In this document: positions 53,295-62,721 of the stretch, piece after piece
Layout: every line of letters begins with the position of its first letter
How positions within the stretch are numbered: the first letter of the stretch is position 1
Origin: Biomaibacter acetigenes
Lineage (GTDB): Bacteria; Bacillota; Thermosediminibacteria; Thermosediminibacterales; Tepidanaerobacteraceae
Assembly: GCF_003691585.1 (NCBI RefSeq)
Contig: NZ_CP033169.1
Span: forward strand, 372,001 to 436,000
Direction of reading: 5' to 3'
DNA length: 64,000 nt
Made by a program: the position numbers and the translations under genes
The notes under the pieces: generated by a model
What the model was told of the DNA's origin: nothing
Databases searched by the model: none
Seen by the model: only the letters and a program-made list of their open reading frames with translations

Positions 53295-54347
53295 ATGCAT
53301 CTTAAAAAATTTCTTGTAATTTGTCTAGTTTTACTACTTTCAGTATCTCTTCTTGCAGGTTGTGGCCAGAAGGCCCAGCAGCCCCAGCAGAGCCAGAGCA
53401 ATAGTCAACCTTCGGGTAGTAACCAGTCGGGTAGCCAGGATAAAATCATTATTAAGCTTGGCGACGTGCTGGCAGAAGATCACCCTCATACCCAGGCTTA
53501 CCATTTCTTTGCAAAAAGGATGAGTGAACTCACCAACGGAAAAGTTGAAGTCCAGGTATTTCCAAACTCACAGCTTGGCAACCAGAGGGATATGGTAGAG
53601 GGTATGCAGATGGGTACCCTTCAGATGGGCAAATCCATGATGACGGTGCTCTCCGGTTTTCTACCTGAAGTTCAGGTATTTGACCTGCCGTATATTTTCA
53701 GAGACAGAGACCATTTTTATAAGGTTCTGGATGGCCCCATAGGCCAGAGCTTCTTGCATGAGAAATTGCCTAAGATCGGTTTAATAGGTGTGGCGCTCTT
53801 TGATGCAGGTGTGAGAAGCGTGTATAATTCAAAAAGACCTATTAAGACATTGGATGACATGAAAGGCCTTAAACTTAGAGTTCCTGAAAGCCCCATTTAT
53901 ATCGATATGATGTTCGCTTTCGGTGCCACCGGAACACCCATGGCAGTTGGCGAAATGTATACTGCCCTTCAGACCCATGTAATCGATGGCGCAGAGAACG
54001 CCCCTATATTTTATAATTCTCAGAAACACTATGAAGTTTCAAAGTATTTCTCATATACAAACCATATCATGACTCCGGACGTTTTATTGATGAGCAAAAA
54101 ATTCTATGATACTTTGCCAAAAGATGTTCAAGAAGCAGTATTAAAAGCCGGACTGGAAGCCCAGCAGTATGAGAGAAAACTATGGCAGGACCTTGAAAAT
54201 AAGACTATAGAAGAACTGAAGGCCAAAGGTGTAGAATTCAATGAAGTTGATACTACCCCATTTAAGGAAGCTGCTAAAAAGGTATGGGAAAAATACCAGG
54301 ATAAACTGGGCAAAGATTTGATCCAGCAGATTGTGGATACGAAGTAA
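53295..54347 (+). CDS. dctP: TRAP transporter solute-binding lipoprotein (DctP family)
   Basis: The 350-residue extracytoplasmic protein has a lipoprotein signal (LLAGC near residue 21) and a Gln/Ser-rich linker. The DctP fold shows IKLGDVLAEDHPHTQAYHFF, the conserved ligand-binding Arg in MKGLKLRVPESPIY and the QTHVIDGAEN segment. TRAP systems import carboxylated substrates with an ion gradient; linkage to eda/kdgK points to a sugar acid. ATG 53295 after GAGGGAGG is preferred over an upstream TTG. A hairpin separates it from dctQ. Confidence 0.92.
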   Translation: MHLKKFLVICLVLLLSVSLLAGCGQKAQQPQQSQSNSQPSGSNQSGSQDKIIIKLGDVLAEDHPHTQAYHFFAKRMSELTNGKVEVQVFPNSQLGNQRDMVEGMQMGTLQMGKSMMTVLSGFLPEVQVFDLPYIFRDRDHFYKVLDGPIGQSFLHEKLPKIGLIGVALFDAGVRSVYNSKRPIKTLDDMKGLKLRVPESPIYIDMMFAFGATGTPMAVGEMYTALQTHVIDGAENAPIFYNSQKHYEVSKYFSYTNHIMTPDVLLMSKKFYDTLPKDVQEAVLKAGLEAQQYERKLWQDLENKTIEELKAKGVEFNEVDTTPFKEAAKKVWEKYQDKLGKDLIQQIVDTK

Positions 54348-54353
54348 GATAAA

Positions 54354-54377
54354 GGGGTTTGGCTTGAGCCAAACCCC
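54354..54377 (+). promoter_or_regulatory. Strong hairpin between dctP and dctQ
   Basis: GGGGTTTGGCT/AGCCAAACCCC is an 11-bp perfect stem with a two-base loop and only a weak T tract. It probably stabilises the dctP message or partly terminates, giving more binding protein than membrane subunits. Confidence 0.7.
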
Positions 54378-54403
54378 GGATTTTACTCCGAGGGAGGGAT
54401 ATT

Positions 54404-54883
54404 ATGGAGGCTTTGAGAAAATATCTTATCAAGTTTGAAGAACACCTTCTTTTTCTGCTCATGGGGGTAATGACGGTAGTTACTTTTGCGCAAGTTTTTT
54501 TCCGGTTTGTGCTGAATTCACCTCTGGCATGGTCGGAAGAATTGGCAAGATATCTCTTTGTTTGGATAACTTTTATTGGTGCAAGTGTAGCCCTGCATCG
54601 ATGGGGGCATTTTCAGGTGGATATAGTAGTAAATCTTTTTCCCGATAAAGTTAAAAGAATAACTGAAATAGTTGTTTATTTATTGATCATGATTTTTGCT
54701 TTTATCATGGTGTATTACGGATTTATTCTGGTTCAATACACTTCTACCCAGCTATCTCCTGCACTTCAGTTGAATATGGCAATACCGTATTTTGCATTGC
54801 CTTTGTCCGGCATACTGATCTTTTTTCACACTCTTGAAAGACTTTTATTTAAAGATAATGGAGGGAAAGGGGAAGAAAAATAA
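54404..54883 (+). CDS. dctQ: TRAP transporter small membrane subunit (DctQ family)
   Basis: The 159-residue protein has four helices. The family segment AWSEELARYLFVWITFIGAS lies near residue 45, followed by ALHRWGHFQVD. It forms the membrane complex with DctM, whose start codon overlaps the last base of its stop. GGGAGGG precedes the ATG. Confidence 0.93.
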   Translation: MEALRKYLIKFEEHLLFLLMGVMTVVTFAQVFFRFVLNSPLAWSEELARYLFVWITFIGASVALHRWGHFQVDIVVNLFPDKVKRITEIVVYLLIMIFAFIMVYYGFILVQYTSTQLSPALQLNMAIPYFALPLSGILIFFHTLERLLFKDNGGKGEEK

Positions 54884-56157
54884 TGGCCATATTATTCCTG
54901 CTACTGGCAGTATTTTGTCTTATGGGATTGCCTGTAGCCTTTGCCATAGCACTGGCTTCCACTTATGGCGTCATATCTGCAGGCAACATTCCGCTTATGG
55001 TAGTGGTTCAGAGAATGTTTACCCAGATCGATTCCTTTCCCCTCATGGCTGTACCCTTTTTCATGCTGGCAGGGAACCTGATGGACCGGGGCGGGATTTC
55101 ACTAAAGATCATAAACTTTGCCAGTAATCTTGTAGGCCACATTAAAGGAGGCCTGGCAATGGTATCGGTGGTAGCCTCCATGTTTTTTGCCGGCATATCG
55201 GGTTCCGCATCTGCCGATAGTGCAGCCATAGGTTCGGTTTTAATTCCGGCTATGGAAAAAAAGAACTATGGAAAAAGCTTTGCGGCATCCCTGACTGCCA
55301 CTGCCGGGTCCATAGGAGTAATAATCCCCCCAAGTATCCCAATGGTAATATACGCTATTACCGGAAGTGTCTCCATAGGCAAATTATTTTTAGGTGGATA
55401 TATTCCCGGATTGATGATCGGTCTTGGTTTAATGGCAGTAAGCTTCTATTTTGCCATAACAAGGGGATACCCGGCAGAACCCAGAGCAAGCCTGAAAAGC
55501 CTCTGGAAAAGCTTTGTAGAATCCATATGGGCACTGCTCATGGTGGTAATAATTATGGGAGGAATCTTAACCGGGGCTTTTACTGCCACCGAAGCTTCAG
55601 TGGTAGCTGTCGTTTATGCTATCATTGTAGGCATGTTTGTCTATAAGCAGTTGAAATTAAGCGACCTTCCCAGGATTTTCATCGAAAGCGGTGTAACCAC
55701 AGCGGTGGTAATGTTCTGTGTGGCCGCTACAGCCATACTATCATGGATTTTAACAAACCAGCAGGTTCCAGTTAAAATGGCTGCTGCAATTTTAGCTATT
55801 ACGCAAAATCCAATTATAATATTGATATTAATTAATATAATACTATTATTTTTAGGCACAATTCTTGATACCACACCGGCTATTATCCTAATAGTTCCCA
55901 TCCTGTTGCCTATCGTGACGAAGTTGGGGGTAGATCCCATACATTTTGGCCTCATAACTGTTACAAACCTGGCTATAGGTATGAGCACTCCACCGGTAGG
56001 TATTACTCTATTTGTATCGTCCGGTATCGCAAACTTGCCTATGTCAAAAATGTTAAAATCCTTAGTGCCCTTTTGGGCTGTAATGGTTTTCATACTCGGA
56101 TTGATCACATTTGTTCCGGGAATAACCATGTATTTACCAAACAAGTTCATGCCATAA
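54883..56157 (+). CDS. dctM: TRAP transporter large membrane subunit (DctM family)
   Basis: The 424-residue transport subunit has about 12 helices. DctM features are GLPVAFAIALASTYGVISAG at the start, MLAGNLMDRGGISLKIINFA, ATAGSIGVIIPPSIPMVIYA and NLAIGMSTPPVGITLFVSSG. It carries the ion-coupled transport path. The dehydrogenase gene follows after 14 bp, so transporter and enzymes are probably co-transcribed. Confidence 0.95.
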   Translation: MAILFLLLAVFCLMGLPVAFAIALASTYGVISAGNIPLMVVVQRMFTQIDSFPLMAVPFFMLAGNLMDRGGISLKIINFASNLVGHIKGGLAMVSVVASMFFAGISGSASADSAAIGSVLIPAMEKKNYGKSFAASLTATAGSIGVIIPPSIPMVIYAITGSVSIGKLFLGGYIPGLMIGLGLMAVSFYFAITRGYPAEPRASLKSLWKSFVESIWALLMVVIIMGGILTGAFTATEASVVAVVYAIIVGMFVYKQLKLSDLPRIFIESGVTTAVVMFCVAATAILSWILTNQQVPVKMAAAILAITQNPIIILILINIILLFLGTILDTTPAIILIVPILLPIVTKLGVDPIHFGLITVTNLAIGMSTPPVGITLFVSSGIANLPMSKMLKSLVPFWAVMVFILGLITFVPGITMYLPNKFMP

Positions 56158-56171
56158 AGGAGGAAAACATA

Positions 56172-57257
56172 ATGCCATTTGCTATGGTACTGGAAGAGTT
56201 CAATAAACCCCTGGTCTTGAGGGAGTTTCCTGAACCGGATTTAAAGCCTGGGGAGGTATTGGTAAAAATTGAAGCTGCAGGAGTATGCGGTTCCGATGTG
56301 CATATGTGGAGGGGAAATGATCCCAGGACACCACTTCCCATAATTCTGGGTCATGAAGGTGTGGGAAGAGTAAAAAAAATAAATGGAAAGAAAAGAACTG
56401 TCTTAGGAGAGAAAATCAAGGAAGGGGATATGATCCTCTGGAACCGAGGAGTTTCATGTGGCCACTGTTATTTCTGTTCGGTCAAAAAAGAACCTTCTCT
56501 CTGTACCAACAGGTGGGTCTACGGCATAAATGTGAGTTGCGGTGAGCCTCCTCATCTAAAGGGTTGCTATGCGGAAGAAGTGCTGCTAAGTTCTGATACG
56601 GATATTTTTAAGGTACCGGAGTCGGTAGACCCGGCGGTTCTGGTGCCTGTTTCATGTTCCGGAGCTACTATCGCCCATGCCTTTGATCTGGCAAAACCGG
56701 AAGAAGGAGATAAAATACTTATCCAGGGTCCCGGACCACTTGGCATTTTCGCCACTGCCTTTGCAAAGGCATATGGAGCCAGCGAAATCATCATCATCGG
56801 CGGTACTGAAGAAAGACTGGAGATGGCCAAGCGCTTTGGTGCCACTTTTGCTATAAACCGAAAGAAATTAAGTCCTGAACAAAGAAAGGAAATGGTTATG
56901 GAAAGGACCCATGGTCTGGGAGCGGACATAGCAGTGGAAGCTACCGGCCAGCCCGATGCCGTAAGCGAGGGTATAGACCTTGTACGCCGCGGTGGTAAAT
57001 ATCTAATGGCGGGTTTTGGAGACCCTAATGGTACCGTTACACTGGACTGCTATAAAGATATAGCCCACAAAAATATCAATATACAAGGGGTCTGGGTTAG
57101 TGATACAAAGCATACTCATATGGCCTTAAAACTTCTATTAAATAATTTGAACCTATTTTCCGAACTGGTAAGTCATCGGCTGCCGCTTGATAAAGCTAAT
57201 GAAGCGCTGGAACTTATGGAGAGTAAAAAGGCAACAAAGGTAGTATTGACACCATAG
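56172..57257 (+). CDS. Zinc-dependent alcohol/polyol dehydrogenase (MDR superfamily)
   Basis: The protein of about 361 residues is an NAD(P)-linked medium-chain dehydrogenase. The catalytic-zinc region is AAGVCGSDVHMW and GHEGVGRV. The structural-zinc cysteines are in CGHCYFCSVKKEPSLC. The Rossmann motif is IQGPGPLGIFATAFAKAYGA near residue 185. The start at 56172 follows AAGGAGG. By context it may oxidise the imported sugar acid or polyol at a secondary hydroxyl; the substrate is not known. Confidence 0.9.
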   Translation: MPFAMVLEEFNKPLVLREFPEPDLKPGEVLVKIEAAGVCGSDVHMWRGNDPRTPLPIILGHEGVGRVKKINGKKRTVLGEKIKEGDMILWNRGVSCGHCYFCSVKKEPSLCTNRWVYGINVSCGEPPHLKGCYAEEVLLSSDTDIFKVPESVDPAVLVPVSCSGATIAHAFDLAKPEEGDKILIQGPGPLGIFATAFAKAYGASEIIIIGGTEERLEMAKRFGATFAINRKKLSPEQRKEMVMERTHGLGADIAVEATGQPDAVSEGIDLVRRGGKYLMAGFGDPNGTVTLDCYKDIAHKNINIQGVWVSDTKHTHMALKLLLNNLNLFSELVSHRLPLDKANEALELMESKKATKVVLTP

Positions 57258-57277
57258 ATTTTAAAAGGGGTGAGAAA

Positions 57278-58447
57278 ATGGCAGATATTTCTACAACTTA
57301 TCTTGGACTAAAACTTGAGAGTCCCCTCATAGCCGCCTCTTCAGGTGTAACAGGAACTGTAGAGCGCATGAAAAGGGCACAAGAACAGGGAATCGGTGCA
57401 GTTGTGGTGAAATCAATGTTTGAAAACTCCATAAGCAGGGAATCGCCGACACCGCGCTTTAAAATAATAAATAGGAACCTAAAAAGTCAGAGGTCTTTTG
57501 TCTTTTATTCTTATGAACAGGCCAGTGAATTTGATATAGATAGATATGTGGAGGAGATTTATCGAGCAAAAAAAGAGCTTTCGATTCCGGTAATACCAAG
57601 TATAAATTGTATAACCGATGACGGTTGGAAGGAATATGCAAAGAAGTTGGAAGAAGCAGGTGCCGATGCTCTAGAATTGAATGTGTCATGTCCTCACGGT
57701 TCCATCATTTTTACGGGCAAAGACAATGTTGCTGATGAAATGATAAGGATAACTCGAATGGTAAGACAGACAGTGCAAATCCCTATAGCAGTGAAAATGA
57801 GTGCTCAGTTGACTGCACCTCTGATAGTGGCAAAGGGCCTTCAGGATGCCGGTACCGACGGAGTTGTGATGTTCAACAGGCTGGTGGGACTTGATATAGA
57901 CATAGATGAGGAAAAGCCCATCCTTCACGGTGGCTATGCAGGTCATGGCGGCCCCTGGGCGATTCATTATCCTCTTCGATGGATAAGTGAAGCATCACCT
58001 GTTTTAAACATAGATATATGCGGTACCAGTGGCGTGGCAAATTACGCTGATGTGGTAAAGTATATACTGGCCGGTGCAAAAGCAGTAGAGTTTTGCACCG
58101 CGATCTTTTTGGAAGGATATATGATTATCAAAGAATTCAATAAAGGCCTGGGTGAGTGGATGGATAAAAAAGGATACAAGTCCATCGAAGATTTTAGAGG
58201 AAAAGTTTCCGGAAAAGCCATTCTTGGCACCAATGAAATCGATAGAAGGCATGGTAAAGTAGCATTGATTGATGAACAAAAATGTATCGCTTGTGGAAAG
58301 TGTGAAAAGGTATGTCTGTATGATTCGGTAGTGCCGTCAGGAGGAAAATTCAAGATAAAGGACACCTGCGATGGTTGCGGCATGTGTGTTCAGGTATGTC
58401 CGGTGAAAGCCATAGATATGGTAAAATATAGCAATGATTTTACTTGA
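57278..58447 (+). CDS. Dihydroorotate/dihydropyrimidine-dehydrogenase-like flavoprotein with 2 [4Fe-4S] clusters
   Basis: The 389-residue protein has an FMN-binding TIM barrel (residues 1-300; TTYLGLKLESPLIAASSGVT; ALELNVSCPHGS; VKMSAQLTAPLIVAKGLQDA; ICGTSGVANYADVVKYILAG). A C-terminal 2[4Fe-4S] ferredoxin domain follows (CIACGKCEKVCLYD and CDGCGMCVQVCP). This resembles PreA of dihydropyrimidine dehydrogenase, but no PreT partner is next to it. It probably reduces or oxidises a C-C double bond with ferredoxin-type electrons. It lies 20 bp after the dehydrogenase. Confidence 0.85.
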   Translation: MADISTTYLGLKLESPLIAASSGVTGTVERMKRAQEQGIGAVVVKSMFENSISRESPTPRFKIINRNLKSQRSFVFYSYEQASEFDIDRYVEEIYRAKKELSIPVIPSINCITDDGWKEYAKKLEEAGADALELNVSCPHGSIIFTGKDNVADEMIRITRMVRQTVQIPIAVKMSAQLTAPLIVAKGLQDAGTDGVVMFNRLVGLDIDIDEEKPILHGGYAGHGGPWAIHYPLRWISEASPVLNIDICGTSGVANYADVVKYILAGAKAVEFCTAIFLEGYMIIKEFNKGLGEWMDKKGYKSIEDFRGKVSGKAILGTNEIDRRHGKVALIDEQKCIACGKCEKVCLYDSVVPSGGKFKIKDTCDGCGMCVQVCPVKAIDMVKYSNDFT

Positions 58448-58500
58448 TAAAGGTTTGTTTTTATAATGTAAACTTGAATTGAGAGAACGAGGGATATGAT

Positions 58501-58737
58501 TTGAAGATAAATAATATTGATTTTTTAAAGGGTACCGACTTTCCTGCAGGCAGACATACTCGAGTGTTGGTAGGCCCCGGAGCTCAGATCGAAGCTCAGA
58601 ATTTTGTCATGGGGCATGTAACAATATATCCCGGGGGATGTGTGCCGTTACATTCCCATGAGCAGGAAGAAGTATATTTGATTTTAAGTGGAAAAGGCTT
58701 AATTTTTATTAATGATTTAAATCTACCTTTATTTTAA
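58501..58737 (+). CDS. Cupin-domain protein, apparently C-terminally truncated
   Basis: The 78-residue protein has the first cupin motif with metal ligands (GGCVPLHSHEQEEVYLILSG), then ends after GLIFINDLNLPLF. Small cupins normally continue with a second motif carrying another His, and this is missing, so the barrel is incomplete. Start is TTG. The tail and the following AT-rich 90 bp look like a deletion or frameshift scar. The intact relative might have been an isomerase or sensor for the sugar acid. Confidence 0.65.
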   Translation: MKINNIDFLKGTDFPAGRHTRVLVGPGAQIEAQNFVMGHVTIYPGGCVPLHSHEQEEVYLILSGKGLIFINDLNLPLF

Positions 58738-58826
58738 AAAGGAATATATAATATTTATTTATTTATGTCACTATGCAGCATAAATCTTTTAATGTTAAGA
58801 CATGTAATTTTCCGGAGGAAGAAGAT

Positions 58827-60663
58827 ATGAAAATCTTAGATTGCGACATCCTTGTAGTTGGCGGCGGGGGTGCCGCCCTGAGGGCTGCCATAGCCGCAAA
58901 GGAATACAATAAAGATTTAAGGGTGCTGATTGCCACCAAAGGCAAGCTTGGAAAAAGCGGAGTCACCGCTACGGCCTGTTCCGACCGCATGGCCTTTCAT
59001 GCCACTCTTGACCATACCGAGCCGGGCGGACCCGGCAGCTGGCGGTATCATGCCGACGACATATACCGCATAGGTGGGAAAGTCTCGGATTACAAACTGG
59101 CCGAGGGTCCTGGCCAGAAACGCAAAAGACGCCTTTGAATACCTGGATAAGCTGGGGGTACCCTTTGTGAAGAAAAACGGACTGCCGGACCAGTTTGTGA
59201 CCGACGGTTCGGAATATGCCCGGGCGTGTTATACGGGGCCTTATACTGCCGTTCATATTGAAGAAGCTTTGATAAAAAGATTCGAAGAAATGGATATCAA
59301 TGTGCTGGATTTTTGCATGGTAGCTCGCCTGGTGAAGCATGATGGGCGGGTGGTCGGAGCGGTGGCCCTGGATACCCGGGAAAAAGATTTGGAAAAAGCT
59401 GCTATAGCCATATCTGCCGGGGCAGTCATCCTTGCCACCGGTGGAGGAGGCATGATCTATGAACACAATGTTTTTCCAGCGGGTATGACGGGAGATGGTT
59501 ATGCTCTGGCTTATGAAGCAGGGGCGGAGCTGGTGAACATGGAGTTCATACAGATAGGAATAGCTTCCGTCAAAACCAAATTTAACTGCTCAGGAAGTAT
59601 GATGAGGGCTGTACCGCGTATTATCAACGATGCCGGCGAGGAATTTTTGAAAAAGTACTTTCCCGAGGGCACATCCTGTGAAGAAATATATAACACCTTA
59701 TTTAAAAAGGGTGCCAGCTGGCCGGTTTCTTATGAGCACAAGACCCACATTATCGACATTGCTCTTTATAAGGAAATGAAGGCCGGACACAGGGTGTTCC
59801 TTGATTACGGCAGAAACCCCGAAGGATTCAGATTCGATATGCTCTCTGAGGAAAACCGGACCCGATACCGCCGGGAACAAACCCGTGATATTGGTGAACA
59901 AAAGAGAAACGAGTCCCCATTATACAGGCTGATGGAAATAAACGAGCCCTCTGTAAAATGGTTTTCGGACAGGGGCATAGATTTGACAAAAGGCGAGCTC
60001 ATAGAAGTGGCAGCATGCGCCCAGCATTTCCAGGGAGGCGTGAAGATCGACGAACATGCCAGGACTACCGTGCCGGGATTGTGGGCGGTGGGAGAATCCG
60101 CCGGAGGCCAGCATGGAGCCAACAGGCCCGGCGGCAATGCCCTCCTTGACTGCCAGGTGTTCGGCAGGATAGCGGGAGAGGACGCTGCACAAGAGGTATT
60201 AAAAAAAGGTAGTAGTATAAATGATGCAACAGATTGCATCGATGCCGATGCCGGAAAGCTCATACAACTGCTGAATTCTGCAAACAGCGGTGAAATTAGC
60301 GCGGAAAAAATGCGAAAAAACCTCCAGAAGATAGTGGAGGGCGGAGCAGGAGTGGTGAGGACCGGCGAAGGACTTCAAAAAGCCCTGCAAGAACTAAAGG
60401 ATCTTAAAATAAAAAAGCATTTTATCGATGAACACGGCTCAGCATATTTTATAGAAAATCAAAACATGATGATGGTGGCCGAAATGGTCCTGTCCGCAGC
60501 CCTTATGCGGGATGAAAGCCGGGGGCCGCACTTGAGGTTTGATAGGTATGATGATAACACTCCAATAGCGAGAAAAGATCCCGAATGGGAAAAATATATC
60601 GTGATTTATAAAAAGGGCGAGGATATGGTTCTTGAAAAAAGGCAGCCGATAATATCATCCTAG
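58827..60663 (+). pseudogene. FAD-binding flavoprotein of the FrdA/SdhA/AprA type, broken by a one-base frameshift
   Basis: The N-terminal FAD site is VVGGGGAALRAAIAAKE. The frame then reads DYKLAEGPGQKRKRRL and stops. The expected VLARNAKDAFEYLDKLGVPF is in the next frame; deleting one G at 59105-59107 restores a protein of about 612 residues. The rest has GAVILATGGGGMIYEHNVFP, GLWAVGESAGGQHGANRPGG and a C-terminal helical domain. At the position where fumarate reductases have QFHPTG this protein has QIGIAS, so it is not a normal fumarate reductase. GGAGGAAG precedes ATG 58827. Confidence 0.8.
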
Positions 60664-60673
60664 TAGATATAGT

Positions 60674-60705
60674 AAAAGCCCCATTGTATCATCTTTGGGG
60701 CTTTA
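60674..60705. terminator. Hairpin after the flavoprotein gene
   Basis: AAAGCCCCA/TGGGGCTTT stem with a 12-nt loop lies between convergent genes. It can serve both strands, though the T tracts are short. Confidence 0.65.
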
Positions 60706-60753
60706 TGCGTATAAGAGCGAGGAATAAAATTCTTGTAAAAATATAAAAGCCGT

Positions 60754-61299
60754 TTATTTTATCCCCCACGGAGCCACACCAAACAGATAATGCGAGAATA
60801 TAGCCAGGTCTTCCTTTTCATGGTTCATGATTATACACAAAAGGTCGATCACTTCCTGGTTACGGCTTGCGGCAATCTGTTCCTGATATTCGTTGATAGT
60901 TTCGGCTTCGAGCTTCACCGCCTCCGAAAGATAGGATATAGCCGCATTTCTTCTATCGGGGTCAATCTCAAGGTTGCCCTTCTCGGGAGCAGGATCGGTT
61001 ATGACGAGTTCCACATCATGCTGTCGAAACTCCTGTGCCTGCACCGGGTCCAGCTTTGCCAGCATCCGCATCAGCAAAATTATGTGCTGGGCTTCATCCA
61101 GGGCTTCTGCCCTGAACACCTCCGAAAGTTCACCAGATAAATCTCTACTGGCCTTCATATAGTAATTGACCGCTATTATCTGCCTTATTATATCCCTTCG
61201 CAAAAAAACAAGTTCTATATTAACCGGACAATCAGATGGGATAACAGGCCCTTCTGACACCCAGGGCGGCTTAGGAAAAACAAAAATGGTTTTCGGCAT
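60754..61299 (-). CDS. Ferritin-like (rubrerythrin-fold) protein
   Basis: The 181-residue helical protein has acidic/His pairs spaced as in ferritin-like diiron or manganese proteins (FRAEALDEAQHIILLMRMLA near residue 64; EAVKLEAETINEYQEQIAAS near 130; MNHEKEDLAIFSHYLFGV at the end). The N terminus (IFVFPKPPWVSEG) is an extension outside the fold. Possible roles are metal storage, peroxide defence or a spore-coat component. GGGAGGT precedes the ATG. Confidence in the fold is good, in function low. Confidence 0.75.
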   Translation of the reverse strand: MPKTIFVFPKPPWVSEGPVIPSDCPVNIELVFLRRDIIRQIIAVNYYMKASRDLSGELSEVFRAEALDEAQHIILLMRMLAKLDPVQAQEFRQHDVELVITDPAPEKGNLEIDPDRRNAAISYLSEAVKLEAETINEYQEQIAASRNQEVIDLLCIIMNHEKEDLAIFSHYLFGVAPWGIK

Positions 61300-61393
61300 G
61301 TATATTACCTCCCACGGTTATTTCCATTTTAATATATTATATGAATGCAAAACATTAAAGGATTTGTAATTGTTTTAAAATAACCGTCGAGGT

Positions 61394-62701
61394 TTAAAAC
61401 TCGGGCTTCTCATCAACCATGGACACGAAAAAAAGACCCAGCAATGAGATTATAGCCGCCACATAAAAGGCAGAAACCAGGGAACCGGTCAAATCTCGGA
61501 TGAAACCGCTCACCATGGGCGCTACTACTGCGGACATCATGCCGGAAAAATTAAAGACTCCCACGGCAGTGCCCAGGGCATCTTTGTTCATGGCGGCGGC
61601 GTGGTCTCCTGTCCATGCTATGGCTATCGGGTCCCAGGAGGATTTGCCGAAAATACCGTAGGCTATCAATGCGGAGATGATGGCCAGGGTTGAATGCATA
61701 TAAGCCATGAGGAAGATGGTTAAAGCCCCCAGGGGAAACAGCAGCAGGGCCATTTTTTTTCTGCCGATTCTGTCGGAAATCCTGCCGGAGATGAGGGAGG
61801 GCATTATGGCGCTTATTCCGGCAATGGCTACGAATAAGCCGGCAAGTTCCATGCCGATGCCCCTTTCTTTTTGAAAAAAGGCGGCTCCCCAGGTGACCGC
61901 CACCCAGTAACCATAAAGGGCACAAAATTGGGCTAAGTTGATGAGCATGAGGTTTTTATTTTTTAGCACCTCAGCTATAGGGAAAGAAGAAGTTTTTTTG
62001 AGTTCATCGAAAGTGATTTCATTATTTGACCTATGCGAAGAAAGGCCGATGATGCGGGATTTACCATCGCTGCTTTTTTCGTCCGGGGCAAGGTCATCCG
62101 TTTCAGGGAGAGCTTTATAATAGATTAAAGCCATAAAGACGGTGATGATACCAAGCACTGTAAAGATTCCGCCGTAGCTTCTTGTATAAAGGTATATGGG
62201 GCCGCTCGTGGCAAGACCGATAATGAGCCCAAAGGACATACCCAGGTTTACTATTGCTGCGGCAGTAGCCCGGGCCTGGGGCGCTACGGTTTTCAACATG
62301 ATGCCATAGGCGGAAGGATAATAAGCACCGGCGCCGAACCCATGTAAGGCCATAAGGAAAATCATCATGACGTAATTCCCGGTAAAAAGCCCAAAGCAAA
62401 GCAAAGCGAATCCGGAAATGGCATACATGGCGGTCAGAAGCCGTTTTTTGCCTATTCGGTCGCCCAGCATGCCCGAAGGTATCTGCATAGCCACATAAAC
62501 AAGAAAATAGCTGCTGGTGATGGTGCCGAGCTGAGTGCCGCTGAGGGAAAATTTTTCTCCTATGACGGAAAGCAGGGGGTAAAGGGTGGTCCTGTCGGTG
62601 TAGAGCAGTGTCCAGCCGGCACACAGGAGTATCATAAGATTGATGGTCCGTTTATTAAAAAATTCACGAATAATATCCGCCTCCTTCAATAGAAACCCCA
62701 A
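61394..62701 (-). CDS. Major facilitator superfamily transporter
   Basis: The protein of about 430 residues has 12 helices and the MFS loop motif GMLGDRIGKKRLLTAMYAIS near residue 95, repeated in the second half as GRISDRIGRKKMALLLFPLG. The pattern is that of organic-anion or sugar-acid carriers. The TTG at 62701 has no ribosome site. A perfect AAGGAGG lies inside the frame at 62686-62680, placing an ATT codon at 62674 or 62671 at ideal distance; the next ATG is at codon 23. It follows the C39-like peptidase gene by 20 bp. Confidence 0.85.
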   Translation of the reverse strand: MGFLLKEADIIREFFNKRTINLMILLCAGWTLLYTDRTTLYPLLSVIGEKFSLSGTQLGTITSSYFLVYVAMQIPSGMLGDRIGKKRLLTAMYAISGFALLCFGLFTGNYVMMIFLMALHGFGAGAYYPSAYGIMLKTVAPQARATAAAIVNLGMSFGLIIGLATSGPIYLYTRSYGGIFTVLGIITVFMALIYYKALPETDDLAPDEKSSDGKSRIIGLSSHRSNNEITFDELKKTSSFPIAEVLKNKNLMLINLAQFCALYGYWVAVTWGAAFFQKERGIGMELAGLFVAIAGISAIMPSLISGRISDRIGRKKMALLLFPLGALTIFLMAYMHSTLAIISALIAYGIFGKSSWDPIAIAWTGDHAAAMNKDALGTAVGVFNFSGMMSAVVAPMVSGFIRDLTGSLVSAFYVAAIISLLGLFFVSMVDEKPEF

Positions 62702-62721
62702 AAGGAAAAATAGGGATGGCC

